This document shows positions 32,971-42,017 of a stretch of DNA of 64,000 nucleotides, piece after piece. The first letter of the stretch is position 1. Each line of letters opens with the position of its first letter. The stretch covers positions 1,178,001-1,242,000 of the forward strand of contig NZ_RCCP01000001.1 in NCBI RefSeq assembly GCF_003664125.1, written 5' to 3'. The translations under genes were made by a program, and so were the position numbers. Origin of the DNA: Planococcus citreus (GTDB lineage: Bacteria; Bacillota; Bacilli; Bacillales_A; Planococcaceae). Under the pieces are notes generated by a model. The model was given only the letters and a program-made list of their open reading frames with translations, had not been told where the DNA came from and ran no database searches.

Positions 32971-34350
32971 TCACCAGATGAAAACCGCAAAAAGGATGGC
33001 AATTGCCGTGATGACAATACTTGAAAAACTGCCTACGAGCAATTGTTCGCGCTGGGAGAATGCCCCTTTTTGAAATGCTAAAAAAGTTGTAGGTGAATGA
33101 ATTGGCAAGATGGTGACGCCGCCGATGATCATGATCAATAAAAACGCCATCGGCAAAATCGGCAAGCCCAACATTTCTGCAAAACTGACGATGATCGGAA
33201 AAATGACGATCATCGATGTGGAAGGCACGACAAACAAGAAGCGCAATAGGAAAATGAGACAAGCGATAAAAATAATATTTACCCCCTGGCCCATTCCTGC
33301 TGGCAGCAGTTGAATCAATTGGCTCGCCAGGACACCGGCCGTTCCGTTTTCTTCTATTAAATAGCCAAGTGAAAATGAGGCGCCGAGCAATAGGAAAGTT
33401 TCCCAATCGTAATCCCGGACGAGCCGGTCATCGACTAGCCCATTCATCGGCAACGCATAATAAGCGAGCAATAGGAAAGGCGCGACGATGAGTGGGATCT
33501 GTTCCTGATCGATGACGATCCAGCTGATGATCATGGCGAAAAACGAGATGATCACCCGCCAGAAACGTTCCGGCAAGCGGGCGGCAGGAGTAAATTCCAT
33601 CTGCTCCATCTGAGGTCCTGGACCGCTACGGCGTTTGAAAAAGAACCAGACACCGAAACTGACCACTAGCAGTGACAGCCAAAGCGCCGGTGCAATGCGA
33701 ACGAACCAGCCGAGCCAGGAAATTTGGATGCCTCCGAAATCGCTCAGCAATTGAGCCGCGAGAATCGGGAATCCACCGCCCGTGAAGACGATCATCGTCG
33801 AGTTCTGGTTCATCATGCCGATGACATAAAAGCTGAACTGGCGGAACAGGCTTCTCTTGCCGAGTGCGAAACGATCATTCACTTGCTCGATGATCGGCTC
33901 CAGAATGCGGAACCTGGCGACAGCTGAAGGCAGCAGGATCGGCAAAAAGACGATCAATAGCGGCAAGCCGACCAACAGCCGCTGGACTTTGCCTTTGCTC
34001 ATTTTCAATAACACGCCGACAAATACTTGATCGGCTTTCGCTTTCACTAGCACTTTGGAAATTAAAGTCAGTGCCAGGATAAAATAAAGCGCATCCGACA
34101 AAAAACCGGCAAAAGCCTGCTCCGGCTCTTCCGTCAGGCGGAAAAGCAGCAGCAGGCCAAGCACCAGCAGACTCGAAGCGGCGAGCGGCATAGCGCTTAC
34201 CGTCCACAAACCTATGGCGATGCCAAGCAATAGCAGCGTCAGTTTCTGGTCATCCGTATAAGCATCCAATAAGCCGAACATCCATAAAAGAGCAAAACCG
34301 GTGGCCAGCAGAAAAGCAAGAACACGCGGCACTAGCTTAGAGTTTCTCAC
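32971..34350 (-). CDS. SLC13/DASS-type anion permease
   Basis: A 459-residue polytopic protein with about 11 helices and repeated TLISKVLVKAKA / FVVPSTSMIVIFPI segments as in divalent-anion:sodium symporters. The substrate cannot be read off; di- or tricarboxylates are suggested by the TctCBA system just upstream. It starts 11 bp after the tctA stop, so it is likely the fourth gene of that operon. Confidence 0.75.
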   Translation of the reverse strand: MRNSKLVPRVLAFLLATGFALLWMFGLLDAYTDDQKLTLLLLGIAIGLWTVSAMPLAASSLLVLGLLLLFRLTEEPEQAFAGFLSDALYFILALTLISKVLVKAKADQVFVGVLLKMSKGKVQRLLVGLPLLIVFLPILLPSAVARFRILEPIIEQVNDRFALGKRSLFRQFSFYVIGMMNQNSTMIVFTGGGFPILAAQLLSDFGGIQISWLGWFVRIAPALWLSLLVVSFGVWFFFKRRSGPGPQMEQMEFTPAARLPERFWRVIISFFAMIISWIVIDQEQIPLIVAPFLLLAYYALPMNGLVDDRLVRDYDWETFLLLGASFSLGYLIEENGTAGVLASQLIQLLPAGMGQGVNIIFIACLIFLLRFLFVVPSTSMIVIFPIIVSFAEMLGLPILPMAFLLIMIIGGVTILPIHSPTTFLAFQKGAFSQREQLLVGSFSSIVITAIAILFAVFIW

Positions 34351-34361
34351 TTTCCCACCCC

Positions 34362-35864
34362 TTAACGTTGTTTATATGCCAACCTGTTGCTTCTCCATTT
34401 CAGGAATGCCGGAACCAATAATGAAATCAATGCAACCAAGAGCAAGGATAGCGGAAGCGGAGTATCGACAAAAATGCTCAAGCTGCCGTTAGAGATGGTC
34501 ATGGATTGGCGGAAAGCCTGCTCCATCATGCCTCCAAGGATAAATGCCAAGATGAATGGCGGTGCTGGAAATGAAAAGATCCGCATCGCAAATCCTAATG
34601 CGCCGAATACCAGCAGCATATATAGGTCAAAGACGTTGAAGCTAATCGAATAGACGCCTATCAAACTGAACATGATGACGAGTGAAATGAGCAAAGGACG
34701 TGGAATGCTCAAGATTTTTGCCAAATATGGAATCAATGGCAAGTTCAAGATCAACAGGAACACGTTCCCGAGATACATGGAAGCGATGATGCCCCAGAAG
34801 ATTTCCGGGCGGTCGGTCATCAAGAGCGGTCCTGGCTGTACGCCGAGCACAAGGAATGCACCCAACATGACAGCTGTCGTCCCTGAACCTGGAATCCCCA
34901 AGCTCAAAAGTGGAACGAACGCACCGCTTGTCGCGGCGTTATTGGAACTTTCCGGTGCTGCGAGCCCTTTGATAGACCCTTTACCGAACTCTTCAGGATT
35001 CTTAGCGATTCGTTTTTCAAAAATATAACTGATGAAAGAAGCGATTGTCGCTCCTGCACCTGGCAAGACGCCGAGCAAAAAGCCGACGAACGACTGGCGG
35101 CTGACTGGCCCGCTCATTTCTTTCAAGTCTGCCTTGGACAACTTCAAGCTGCCCAGTTTCTGGTCGTCGCTCAAGCTGCGGTTTTTGCGGTTCAGGATCA
35201 GCATGCAGACTTCAGCGACCGCAAAGAGGCCGAGCGCGATGATCAAAAAGTCGAATCCGTCGAACAGGTTGACGTTCCCGAAGGTAAAACGCTGCGTCCC
35301 TGTCTGCGGGTCGATACCGATCGTGACGACCATGAAGCCTGCGACGGCTGCGATCATCGCTTTGATCGTCGAGCCTTCAGAAAGACTAGAAATCGCGGTC
35401 AAGCCCATGAACATCAAGGCGAAATACGCTGGCGGCCCGAAAGAAATCGCTACGCTCGACAAAGCCGGTGCAAGCAGCATCAAGAGGACAACCGAGACGG
35501 TTCCTCCGATGAATGAAGAAATCGCCGCAATGGCCAGCGCTTTCCCGGCCTTCCCTTGCTGGGCCATCGGATAGCCGTCAAAAGCTGTAGCGACCGTTCC
35601 GGAAATCCCCGGCGCGTTCAACAGGATCGAAGAAGTCGACCCGCCGAATACAGCCCCGTAATAGACGCCCGCCATCATGACGAGTGCCGGTGCCGGGTCC
35701 ATCCCATATGTAATCGGAATCATGATCGCAATGGCGCTGATCGGGCCTAGCCCTGGCATCATCCCAATCAATGTACCGACGATAACGCCGATCAGTACGA
35801 ACATGATCCCTTCTAGACTTAAGGCAACTTGAAAACCGGTCAATAGACCTTGAAATGCATCCAT
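34362..35864 (-). CDS. tctA: Tripartite tricarboxylate transporter, large permease TctA
   Basis: A 500-residue, roughly 12-helix TctA with the family segments GVIVGTLIGMMPGLGPISAIA, YYGAVFGGSTSSILLN and LGIPGSGTTAVML. It forms the channel of a secondary transporter that works with TctB and the binding protein TctC. 15 bp after tctB. RBS GGAGGG. Confidence 0.94.
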   Translation of the reverse strand: MDAFQGLLTGFQVALSLEGIMFVLIGVIVGTLIGMMPGLGPISAIAIMIPITYGMDPAPALVMMAGVYYGAVFGGSTSSILLNAPGISGTVATAFDGYPMAQQGKAGKALAIAAISSFIGGTVSVVLLMLLAPALSSVAISFGPPAYFALMFMGLTAISSLSEGSTIKAMIAAVAGFMVVTIGIDPQTGTQRFTFGNVNLFDGFDFLIIALGLFAVAEVCMLILNRKNRSLSDDQKLGSLKLSKADLKEMSGPVSRQSFVGFLLGVLPGAGATIASFISYIFEKRIAKNPEEFGKGSIKGLAAPESSNNAATSGAFVPLLSLGIPGSGTTAVMLGAFLVLGVQPGPLLMTDRPEIFWGIIASMYLGNVFLLILNLPLIPYLAKILSIPRPLLISLVIMFSLIGVYSISFNVFDLYMLLVFGALGFAMRIFSFPAPPFILAFILGGMMEQAFRQSMTISNGSLSIFVDTPLPLSLLLVALISLLVPAFLKWRSNRLAYKQR

Positions 35865-35879
35865 ATGGAAACTCCCTCC

Positions 35880-36338
35880 TTAAAATGGCAAGATGCCGCG
35901 CGGCAAGACAATCCCCAACGCGAAAACGAAAATAGCATACATAACAATCGGGAACAGAAGGGAGACCAATATATTTGTCTTCCATGCTCTATAACCTAAA
36001 AACCACGAACAGAAGAAAATGAATAATGCCGTCGTGATGATAAAGCCGATCGCTTCAAACAATAGAATGTAGACAAAAATCATGGCAAATACCGCGGCAA
36101 TGACCCCCAGTTCTTTTTTCGGGATATTGCGCTTCGCCTTTTCGGCATCCGTTTCCACTACACGGGAAAAGAATAGGAAGACGGACAGCACCAATAACAA
36201 GATGCCTAAGCCCTTCGGAATGACATCCGCATCGATCGGGGCATATTCGTAATTGGGCAATTGAAAACTTAAATATAAATAGACGGCCGCAACAATGAAA
36301 ATCAGCAGCCCCAACTTCCGGTTTATGCTTGCAAGCAA
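35880..36338 (-). CDS. tctB: Tripartite tricarboxylate transporter, small permease TctB
   Basis: A 152-residue membrane protein with four helices, standard TctB size. Start TTG 36338 is chosen because AAAGGAGG sits 8 bp upstream. Middle gene of tctCBA. Confidence 0.86.
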   Translation of the reverse strand: MLASINRKLGLLIFIVAAVYLYLSFQLPNYEYAPIDADVIPKGLGILLLVLSVFLFFSRVVETDAEKAKRNIPKKELGVIAAVFAMIFVYILLFEAIGFIITTALFIFFCSWFLGYRAWKTNILVSLLFPIVMYAIFVFALGIVLPRGILPF

Positions 36339-36365
36339 ACGAAACGCCTCCTTTTAACTGAAAAG

Positions 36366-36396
36366 AGAGAAACCGAATGCCAAAGATCCGGTTTCA
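36366..36396 (-). other. Intercistronic hairpin between tctC and tctB
   Basis: GAAACCG/CGGTTTC can pair in the 119-bp gap after tctC. There is only a CT-rich tail, so it is likely a processing or partial-attenuation site that gives more binding protein than permease. Confidence 0.4.
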
Positions 36397-36457
36397 CTTG
36401 TTGATTTTTTACTTTTGAGCTGCCTAGGCAGCTATATGTTCCTTTGCAAAGAGAATT

Positions 36458-37465
36458 TTATTGGCCTAATCCAATTTCCTCGAGCAATGCGGCAATTTCT
36501 TCTTTTTCGCCTTCGAGGAATTCGCTGTATTCTTCACTGCCCATGTACATTTCGTTCCATCCGTACTTCTCGCGGACTTCCGCAAACTCTTCGGATTCAC
36601 TCAATTCCTGGAATTTGGCTTCATAATAATCGACCGCTGCCTCATCCATGCCTGGAGGCCCGAAGAATCCACGCCAGTTGACGAAGCTCTCATCGATGCC
36701 CTGCTCGATTGCTGTCGGGAATTCGGAAAGCACTTCCCCTTCCATGCGTTCTTCTGCCGTCACACCCAGAACTTTGATATTGCCGGCACGCACTTGCTCA
36801 ATCGTTTCGCCGACACCTGTTGAGAAGACATCTACCGAGCCGTTCAGAACCGCTGTCAAAGCGCCGCCTTCTTGGTCAGAAACGTATTTGATCTTTGTCG
36901 GGTCAACGCCTGCCGCTTTGGCGATGCGGACAAATTGCATATGGTCCATGCTTCCCGGAGCGGAAGTGCCGATAACGGTGATACTTTCCGGATCGTCTTT
37001 CATTTGGTCGAATAGATCGTTCAAATCTTCAAATTCGCTATCTTCACGTACAGCAAACGCGCCGTAGTCTGCAATCATATTGGCAAGCGGCGTAAAGTCT
37101 TCATGGCCATGTTCCGATTGGCCGTTGAGCGGCACGAACATCAGTGGCGGTGAAGCGACGAACATGCTATGGGCGTCTCCTTCTTTTGCGTGGACATAAG
37201 CCCAGCCGATTGCTCCGCCGCCGCCTTCACGGTTGATGACGGTCATATTTTCATCGATGATTCCCGTTTCGCCGAATACACGGGCAACTTCACGGGCTGT
37301 CGTATCCCAGCCGCCGCCTGACCCGGCCGGCGCCACCATTTCAATCCCTTTCGACGGTTCGAAGGTTCCGTCTTCTCCCGCTGTATTAGCCGTATCTTCG
37401 GATCCGCACCCGGCGAATGCTAAAGCGCTTACAGTCAAGACACTGGCAAAAATCGTTTTCTTCAT
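36458..37465 (-). CDS. tctC: Tripartite tricarboxylate transporter substrate-binding lipoprotein TctC
   Basis: A 335-residue Bug-type binding protein with lipobox ALAFAGC (Cys20), then EMVAPAGSGGGWDTTAREVA, the TctC ligand-loop pattern, and VVIGTSAPGSMDHM-like ligand residues. Secreted and lipid-anchored. The carboxylate bound is unknown. First gene of tctCBA; the promoter carries a cre site, and a CitST-like pair is encoded nearby. Confidence 0.92.
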   Translation of the reverse strand: MKKTIFASVLTVSALAFAGCGSEDTANTAGEDGTFEPSKGIEMVAPAGSGGGWDTTAREVARVFGETGIIDENMTVINREGGGGAIGWAYVHAKEGDAHSMFVASPPLMFVPLNGQSEHGHEDFTPLANMIADYGAFAVREDSEFEDLNDLFDQMKDDPESITVIGTSAPGSMDHMQFVRIAKAAGVDPTKIKYVSDQEGGALTAVLNGSVDVFSTGVGETIEQVRAGNIKVLGVTAEERMEGEVLSEFPTAIEQGIDESFVNWRGFFGPPGMDEAAVDYYEAKFQELSESEEFAEVREKYGWNEMYMGSEEYSEFLEGEKEEIAALLEEIGLGQ

Positions 37466-37528
37466 TTTATTTCCCCCTCAGTTCAAGTAGTTTTCTTATG
37501 AGTTGAAGTATAACTGTGAATTTTCAGA

Positions 37529-37543
37529 ATGTAACCGTTTGCA
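37529..37543. promoter_or_regulatory. Catabolite-responsive element (cre) upstream of tctC
   Basis: ATGTAACCGTTTGCA fits the B. subtilis CcpA consensus WTGNAANCGNWNNCW at every position and overlaps the likely -35 of the tctC promoter (-10 TATACT about 20 bp downstream). Repression by CcpA during growth on sugars is expected. Confidence 0.7.
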
Positions 37544-37568
37544 AAATAAGCTGTATAAAGGATTTTGT

Positions 37569-37581
37569 GAACATTTTGTTC
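37569..37581. promoter_or_regulatory. Candidate response regulator operator upstream of tctC
   Basis: The inverted repeat GAACATTTTGTTC lies within a stretch with repeated TTCACA/TGTGAA units (37567-37595), upstream of the cre site. It is a plausible binding place for the CitT-like regulator; no consensus is known to me. Confidence 0.35.
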
Positions 37582-37689
37582 ATAAAGTTCACAGAAAGTG
37601 TTGATTTTACTGATATTTCATTTATAGGAAACAGCAGGGAATTATGCTAGGCTAGAAATAGCATGAAATGAACCTTAAGGAGGCCTATA

Positions 37690-37902
37690 ATGAAACGCCT
37701 ACCAGGTGCAACTCCCGGCATGACGGCCATTGCGCTCGCCATCATATTAGTTCTCAGCATCGGAAGCGCCATTGCGGCACAGAGCTATTTCAGTTATGTA
37801 GAAGTGACGGAAGCAGCCGACCGTTGCTATGATCTGGGCGGATTTCCCGAAATCGAGAAAAGCGGTTGGCAAATGACTCATTTCGAATGCCACACCGATT
37901 GA
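37690..37902 (+). CDS. Small exported or membrane-anchored two-cysteine protein
   Basis: A 70-residue protein with an N-terminal hydrophobic segment (about 11-30, ending SAIAAQ) that could be a signal peptide or anchor. A 35-residue outer part has two Cys (RCYDLGG and FECHTD), perhaps forming a disulfide. Family not recognised. RBS AAGGAGG, 7 bp before ATG, and an own terminator support it. Confidence 0.68.
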   Translation: MKRLPGATPGMTAIALAIILVLSIGSAIAAQSYFSYVEVTEAADRCYDLGGFPEIEKSGWQMTHFECHTD

Positions 37903-37926
37903 TTGCCGACAACGAAACGATAACGC

Positions 37927-37967
37927 AAAAAAGCAACTCCCCTAATTCAGGGAGTTGCTTTTTTTTT
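37927..37967. terminator. Bidirectional terminator
   Basis: AAAAGCAACTCCC/GGGAGTTGCTTTT stem with T10 on the plus strand, between the small protein and the convergent response regulator gene. Confidence 0.88.
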
Positions 37968-38016
37968 TGGAACTCTAGAGAAGTGTGTCTGCCGGAGCTT
38001 GTCACTCGCCTTCACT

Positions 38017-38685
38017 TCATTTAACAAAGTATTTCCGTTCCGGCCTGCCGACAATCCCGTATCCAAGCTCAGCGTAGCAATCATCCGTCGACACCAAATA
38101 TTCCAGATAGCGCCTGGCGGTCGTGCGGGAAGCGCCCATCTCTTCGCCCATCTTCTCAGCCGTTACGCCTTCCTCGTATTGCTCCAATAATTTCTGCACT
38201 TTCTGCATCGTCAGCGGATCAATGCCTTTGACTGCTGGCGCTTCTTTTTTGACCGCCTTGACGCCAAACAGTTCATCCAAATACTCCTGGTCGATGGTTT
38301 CTTGGTTCGACAGCTTTTCCCTGTCTTTCCGATATTTCTCGATGGTTGCAGTGAACTGGCTAAGTTCGGCTGGCTTTAAGATGATGCCTTTTACGCCTTT
38401 GCGCAGCGCCGTTTCGATATACTCCCGCTCGTTTGCTGCCGAGACGAGGATGATGTCGGTCTCCGGGCTTTCTTTCCTTAACTCATCGATCAGTTCAATG
38501 CCGAGCCCGTCCGGCATGTAATTGTCCAATAACACCAAATCCGGCCGCTCTTGCTTGACCGCCGCCAGTGTCTCGGCGCAGTCTTTTGCTTTCGCTGCCA
38601 GTTCCACTTGCTTAATTTTCGCTAAAAATTTTTCGTGCACTTGCGCAACACGAAAATCATCTTCTGCAATCACTACCCGCAGCAT
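38017..38685 (-). CDS. CitT/DctR-type response regulator
   Basis: A 222-residue regulator with an N-terminal receiver (acidic AEDD at 7-10, phospho-acceptor Asp54 in LVLLDNYMPDG) and a C-terminal HTH (EKMGEEMGASRTTARRYLEYL) of the CitB/CitT type. Its ATG overlaps the kinase stop (TAATG). Likely controls tctCBA. Confidence 0.9.
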   Translation of the reverse strand: MLRVVIAEDDFRVAQVHEKFLAKIKQVELAAKAKDCAETLAAVKQERPDLVLLDNYMPDGLGIELIDELRKESPETDIILVSAANEREYIETALRKGVKGIILKPAELSQFTATIEKYRKDREKLSNQETIDQEYLDELFGVKAVKKEAPAVKGIDPLTMQKVQKLLEQYEEGVTAEKMGEEMGASRTTARRYLEYLVSTDDCYAELGYGIVGRPERKYFVK

Positions 38686-40277
38686 TATGCCACCTCCATC
38701 GTTTTTTTCGGGATAAAGACGCTGAATACTGTCCCGTGCTGTGGCGTCGAATCCACTTCAATCCAGCCATCCAAGTCTTCAACCGCTTGTTTGACGATCG
38801 CCAAGCCATAGCCCCTATCCGCTTTTTCAAGTTTCGTGGAGAATCCTTGCGTGAAAAATTGGTCGAGGTTTTCGGTTTCAATTCCGCGCCCGCTGTCCTG
38901 CACTTCGATGACCAAGTCGTTGCCGATATCGGTAATGAAGAAAGACACTTCTTTGCGGTCGCTGGACTCGACTTCTTCAATGGCGTTGTCGATCAAATTC
39001 CCGACAATGTGAATGACTTTGGAGATATCGACATGAGCAGGCAATTTGGCGAGCGAACTGTTTTCGTCCACCGACAGCTCGACTTTTGCTTCGGAAGCTT
39101 TCCCCATTTTGCCGAGCAGGATCGCCTGGACTTTTTTATCTTCGATATGATTCAGTGTATGCTTCGTCTGTTTTTCATGATGATTCGTCTCTTGCTGGAT
39201 CAGCCGGACCGCTTCCTCAGTTTCCTCCAATTGCAGAAGCCCGGATATGGCATACAGCTTATTGGCATATTCATGCGTTTGCGCCCTCAGGCTTTCCGAG
39301 TATTGGCGGATTTCCGATAGGGTTTCCAGCACTTCCTGCACTTCCGTTTTTTCACGGAATGTCGAAACGGCGCCGACCATTTCCCCTTCTGCCCAAATCG
39401 GCTTTTGATTGACAATAAAAACGGTACCGCCAATGAGAATTTCTTTATTCTTCCATGAATTCCCTGTCGTCAAAGTTTCGCCCATCCTGAGTTCTGGCAA
39501 TATGTCATCGGACGGTGTGTGGAGAAAACTTTGGTCCATGGCGAGCATTTTCTCTGCGGAGCTGTTCAACTCCGTGATGCGGCCGTCTTTATCGATGGCG
39601 ATGACCCCTTCGATAATCGATGATAGCAAAGCTTCCCGGTCCTGGTACAAACGGGCGATTTCACGGGGTTCAAGCCCCAGCGTATCTTTCCGGATATTCT
39701 TCGCCAGCAGGATGCTGCCCAGGACGCCGATGACGAGTGTCAATAGAGCCAGCGCCATCACGTCCATAATATTGCCGAAAATGATTGCTTCGATATCGTC
39801 AATCATGTATCCCACCGACACCACACCGATGACGCGCCCGTCGCCGTCATAGATCGGCGCTTTGCCGCGCAGGCTTCTGCCAAGCGACCCGAATGCTTCG
39901 GACACATAGACTTTACCTTCTTGGAGGGCGCGCTCGTTATCGCCGCCGACCATCCGTTTGCCGATCTTTTCGGGATCCGGATGCGAATAACGGACGCTAT
40001 CCCGATTGCCGATGACGATGAACTCGGCGCCTACTTGCTTGCGCAAATACTCGGCGATCGGCTGGATTTGCAAAGCCGGTTCCTCGTCATCCATCGCTTC
40101 GACAATTGTTGGCATGGCCGAAATACCGATCGCTGTTTCCTGCGCGCGTTGGCCGATGTTCTCTTTGATTTCCGCAATTTCTTGATAGCTCAAAATCCCG
40201 CCGAACACCACTGTCGTCAACAGTACGAGCGAAGTCGTCAGCAGGATGATTTTGGTTTGAAGCGATAATTTTTTCAT
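38685..40277 (-). CDS. CitS/DcuS-type sensor histidine kinase
   Basis: A 530-residue kinase with helices at about 8-29 and 168-190 around an extracytoplasmic PAS-like sensor (about 35-165, with RYSHPDPEKIGKR, typical for di/tricarboxylate sensing). A cytoplasmic PAS follows (about 215-320), then the Spo0B-type H box RAQTHEYANKLYAISGL. The ATPase domain has NLIDNAIEEV, DSGRGIE and GYGLAIVKQ. It pairs with the response regulator downstream. Confidence 0.92.
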   Translation of the reverse strand: MKKLSLQTKIILLTTSLVLLTTVVFGGILSYQEIAEIKENIGQRAQETAIGISAMPTIVEAMDDEEPALQIQPIAEYLRKQVGAEFIVIGNRDSVRYSHPDPEKIGKRMVGGDNERALQEGKVYVSEAFGSLGRSLRGKAPIYDGDGRVIGVVSVGYMIDDIEAIIFGNIMDVMALALLTLVIGVLGSILLAKNIRKDTLGLEPREIARLYQDREALLSSIIEGVIAIDKDGRITELNSSAEKMLAMDQSFLHTPSDDILPELRMGETLTTGNSWKNKEILIGGTVFIVNQKPIWAEGEMVGAVSTFREKTEVQEVLETLSEIRQYSESLRAQTHEYANKLYAISGLLQLEETEEAVRLIQQETNHHEKQTKHTLNHIEDKKVQAILLGKMGKASEAKVELSVDENSSLAKLPAHVDISKVIHIVGNLIDNAIEEVESSDRKEVSFFITDIGNDLVIEVQDSGRGIETENLDQFFTQGFSTKLEKADRGYGLAIVKQAVEDLDGWIEVDSTPQHGTVFSVFIPKKTMEVA

Positions 40278-40385
40278 GGCACCTGTCCCCTGTATAGACC
40301 GTTTTTCATTAAATGTAGTCTACCATATCCCGAAACGGCCGAAAGAAAAAATTCTTAGAATTCTCTAAAAACATCATTTTTCCAA

Positions 40386-40421
40386 TAAAAAACCCTGTTC
40401 TCCAAAATGGAAAATCAGGGC
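40386..40421 (-). terminator. Terminator of the OsmC-type gene
   Basis: CCCTG/CAGGG with an inner TTTCCATTTTGGAGAA hairpin, followed by T6 in the minus direction. Confidence 0.65.
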
Positions 40422-40427
40422 TTGTCG

Positions 40428-40874
40428 TTATGCTTTTGTAATCTCGGCTTCCAGTTCGACTGCAACATTGCCTTGGATGGCGCGCGTAATCATGCAGGAA
40501 GATTCCGCTTTTTGTGCGAGTTTGTGCGCCAGCTTGAATTCCTTCTCCCCTGCCTCGGCCGACAAGACGACTTTCGGGCGGTGGATGATTTTTTTATAAG
40601 TGATGATGCCATTTTCGACTTCCACAATGCCTTCCGAATCCATCGTCAGCGACTCTTTCGCCAGCTTGCTGCGCTCCATCATCGCGGCAAGTGTGATGAT
40701 ATAGCAAGTCGCTGCCGCACCGAGCAGCATTTCGTCCGGATTGGTGCCGACCCCTGGGCCGTCCATTTCCGGGGGAATCGAGATTTGCGTCTTCAAATTC
40801 CCCGATTCGATTGTCCCGACATCGTTTCGATTGCCGGGCCAGTCTGCTGTTAAATGAAAACTATGCAAAGCCAT
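40428..40874 (-). CDS. OsmC/Ohr family protein
   Basis: A 148-residue OsmC-family protein with the two redox cysteines in ATCYIITLAAM and SSCMITRAI, the pair that reduces organic peroxides in OsmC/Ohr. It belongs to the YhfA-like branch rather than Ohr proper. ATG 40874 follows GAGGAGG. It lies 17 bp after the PfkB kinase gene and shares its transcript. Confidence 0.87.
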   Translation of the reverse strand: MALHSFHLTADWPGNRNDVGTIESGNLKTQISIPPEMDGPGVGTNPDEMLLGAAATCYIITLAAMMERSKLAKESLTMDSEGIVEVENGIITYKKIIHRPKVVLSAEAGEKEFKLAHKLAQKAESSCMITRAIQGNVAVELEAEITKA

Positions 40875-40891
40875 TGCTGTTTCCTCCTCTT

Positions 40892-41830
40892 CTATTCCCA
40901 ATCTTCCATATCTTCGCTTCGCGGCATCGCCGTGATGGCTCCCGCCCGTGTTGCACAAAGAGCCCCCAGCTTATTGCCGAATCCAGCGCAAGCAATCAAT
41001 TGTTCCTGGTCTTCCGGCATGCCGTTTAAATGGACATGGCGGATGATGCCTGCCATAAACGCATCCCCGGCGCCCGTCGTATCGACAGGCTTGACCGGCA
41101 CGACCGGTACGTGGATCGTCTCGTCTTTATATACCGCGTGCGTGCCATGCTCACCGTCCGTGACGAAAACGACAGGAAGCCCGTAAGCTTTCAGGCGCTC
41201 AATGCCCGCTTCCATTGAATCAGCTTCCATGAGGAACAATAATTCTTCGACCGTCAGCTTCAAAATATCCGCTTGCGGCAAAAAGCGCAGAACCGTTTGA
41301 CGGCACAACTCCTCGCTTTCCCAGCGCAGCGGCCGGATATTGACATCGTATGAACAAATCACGCCGTGAGACTTCGCCAATTCCAAAGCCTGCGCCGTCG
41401 TTTCACGCGCTTCCGGATGAAACAGTGTCCCAGAGCAAAAATGGAATAGGCTGGCCGATTCGAACGCTTCTCCCGCCAGCTCGTCAGCCTTTACTTGCAA
41501 ATCAGGCGTTTCATTATCATAGGAAGCGAAAACGCGGTCGTTCGTTTCCGTTAAATGAATATACACGCCGCTGATGCGTTTTTCCGGGCGTTTGACAGAA
41601 TGCTTCAAATCGACGCCTTCCGCCCGCAGTGCCTGGCAGAAAAAGTCCGAAATCTCATCATCCCCGGTAATCGTGATGAATGCCGACGGGACTCCGAGGC
41701 GGCTGACGCCTGCCGAGACGTTGACGGTGGCGCCACCGAGATACAAATCGAATAGATCGTTGTTTTTGGTCGTTGCGATATAGTCGACAAACGCGTCGCC
41801 GTAAGTCAGGACGTGCCTGTTAGCTTCCAT
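40892..41830 (-). CDS. PfkB family carbohydrate kinase (fructokinase-like)
   Basis: A 312-residue ribokinase-fold kinase. The signature near the start is LGGATVNVSAGVSRLG, and the C-terminal motif is DTTGAGDAFMAGI with the catalytic Asp. Sequence style suits fructokinase or 2-keto-3-deoxygluconate kinase, but the sugar cannot be decided and no transport genes are adjacent. RBS GGGGAGAG. Confidence 0.88.
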   Translation of the reverse strand: MEANRHVLTYGDAFVDYIATTKNNDLFDLYLGGATVNVSAGVSRLGVPSAFITITGDDEISDFFCQALRAEGVDLKHSVKRPEKRISGVYIHLTETNDRVFASYDNETPDLQVKADELAGEAFESASLFHFCSGTLFHPEARETTAQALELAKSHGVICSYDVNIRPLRWESEELCRQTVLRFLPQADILKLTVEELLFLMEADSMEAGIERLKAYGLPVVFVTDGEHGTHAVYKDETIHVPVVPVKPVDTTGAGDAFMAGIIRHVHLNGMPEDQEQLIACAGFGNKLGALCATRAGAITAMPRSEDMEDWE

Positions 41831-41971
41831 ATTTCTCTCCCCTTCTCCAAAGAACCCTTAGCTGCAGCCTTATTCGCAGCAAGCTGTTGAAATTCACTTT
41901 CCCTATTATTTCAGCAGAAAACAGGCAGGGCAAGGAAAAAGCCTAAAAAGCGCGGTGCTACAATATTTTGC

Positions 41972-42014
41972 ATAAAAAAACAGCCGAAGAAAATAGCTCT
42001 CCGGCTGGGTTCTC
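41972..42014 (-). terminator. Terminator of the metNIQ operon
   Basis: CAGCCGGAGAGC...TTCGGCTG hairpin and T7 in the minus direction after metQ. Confidence 0.75.
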
Positions 42015-42017
42015 CTA

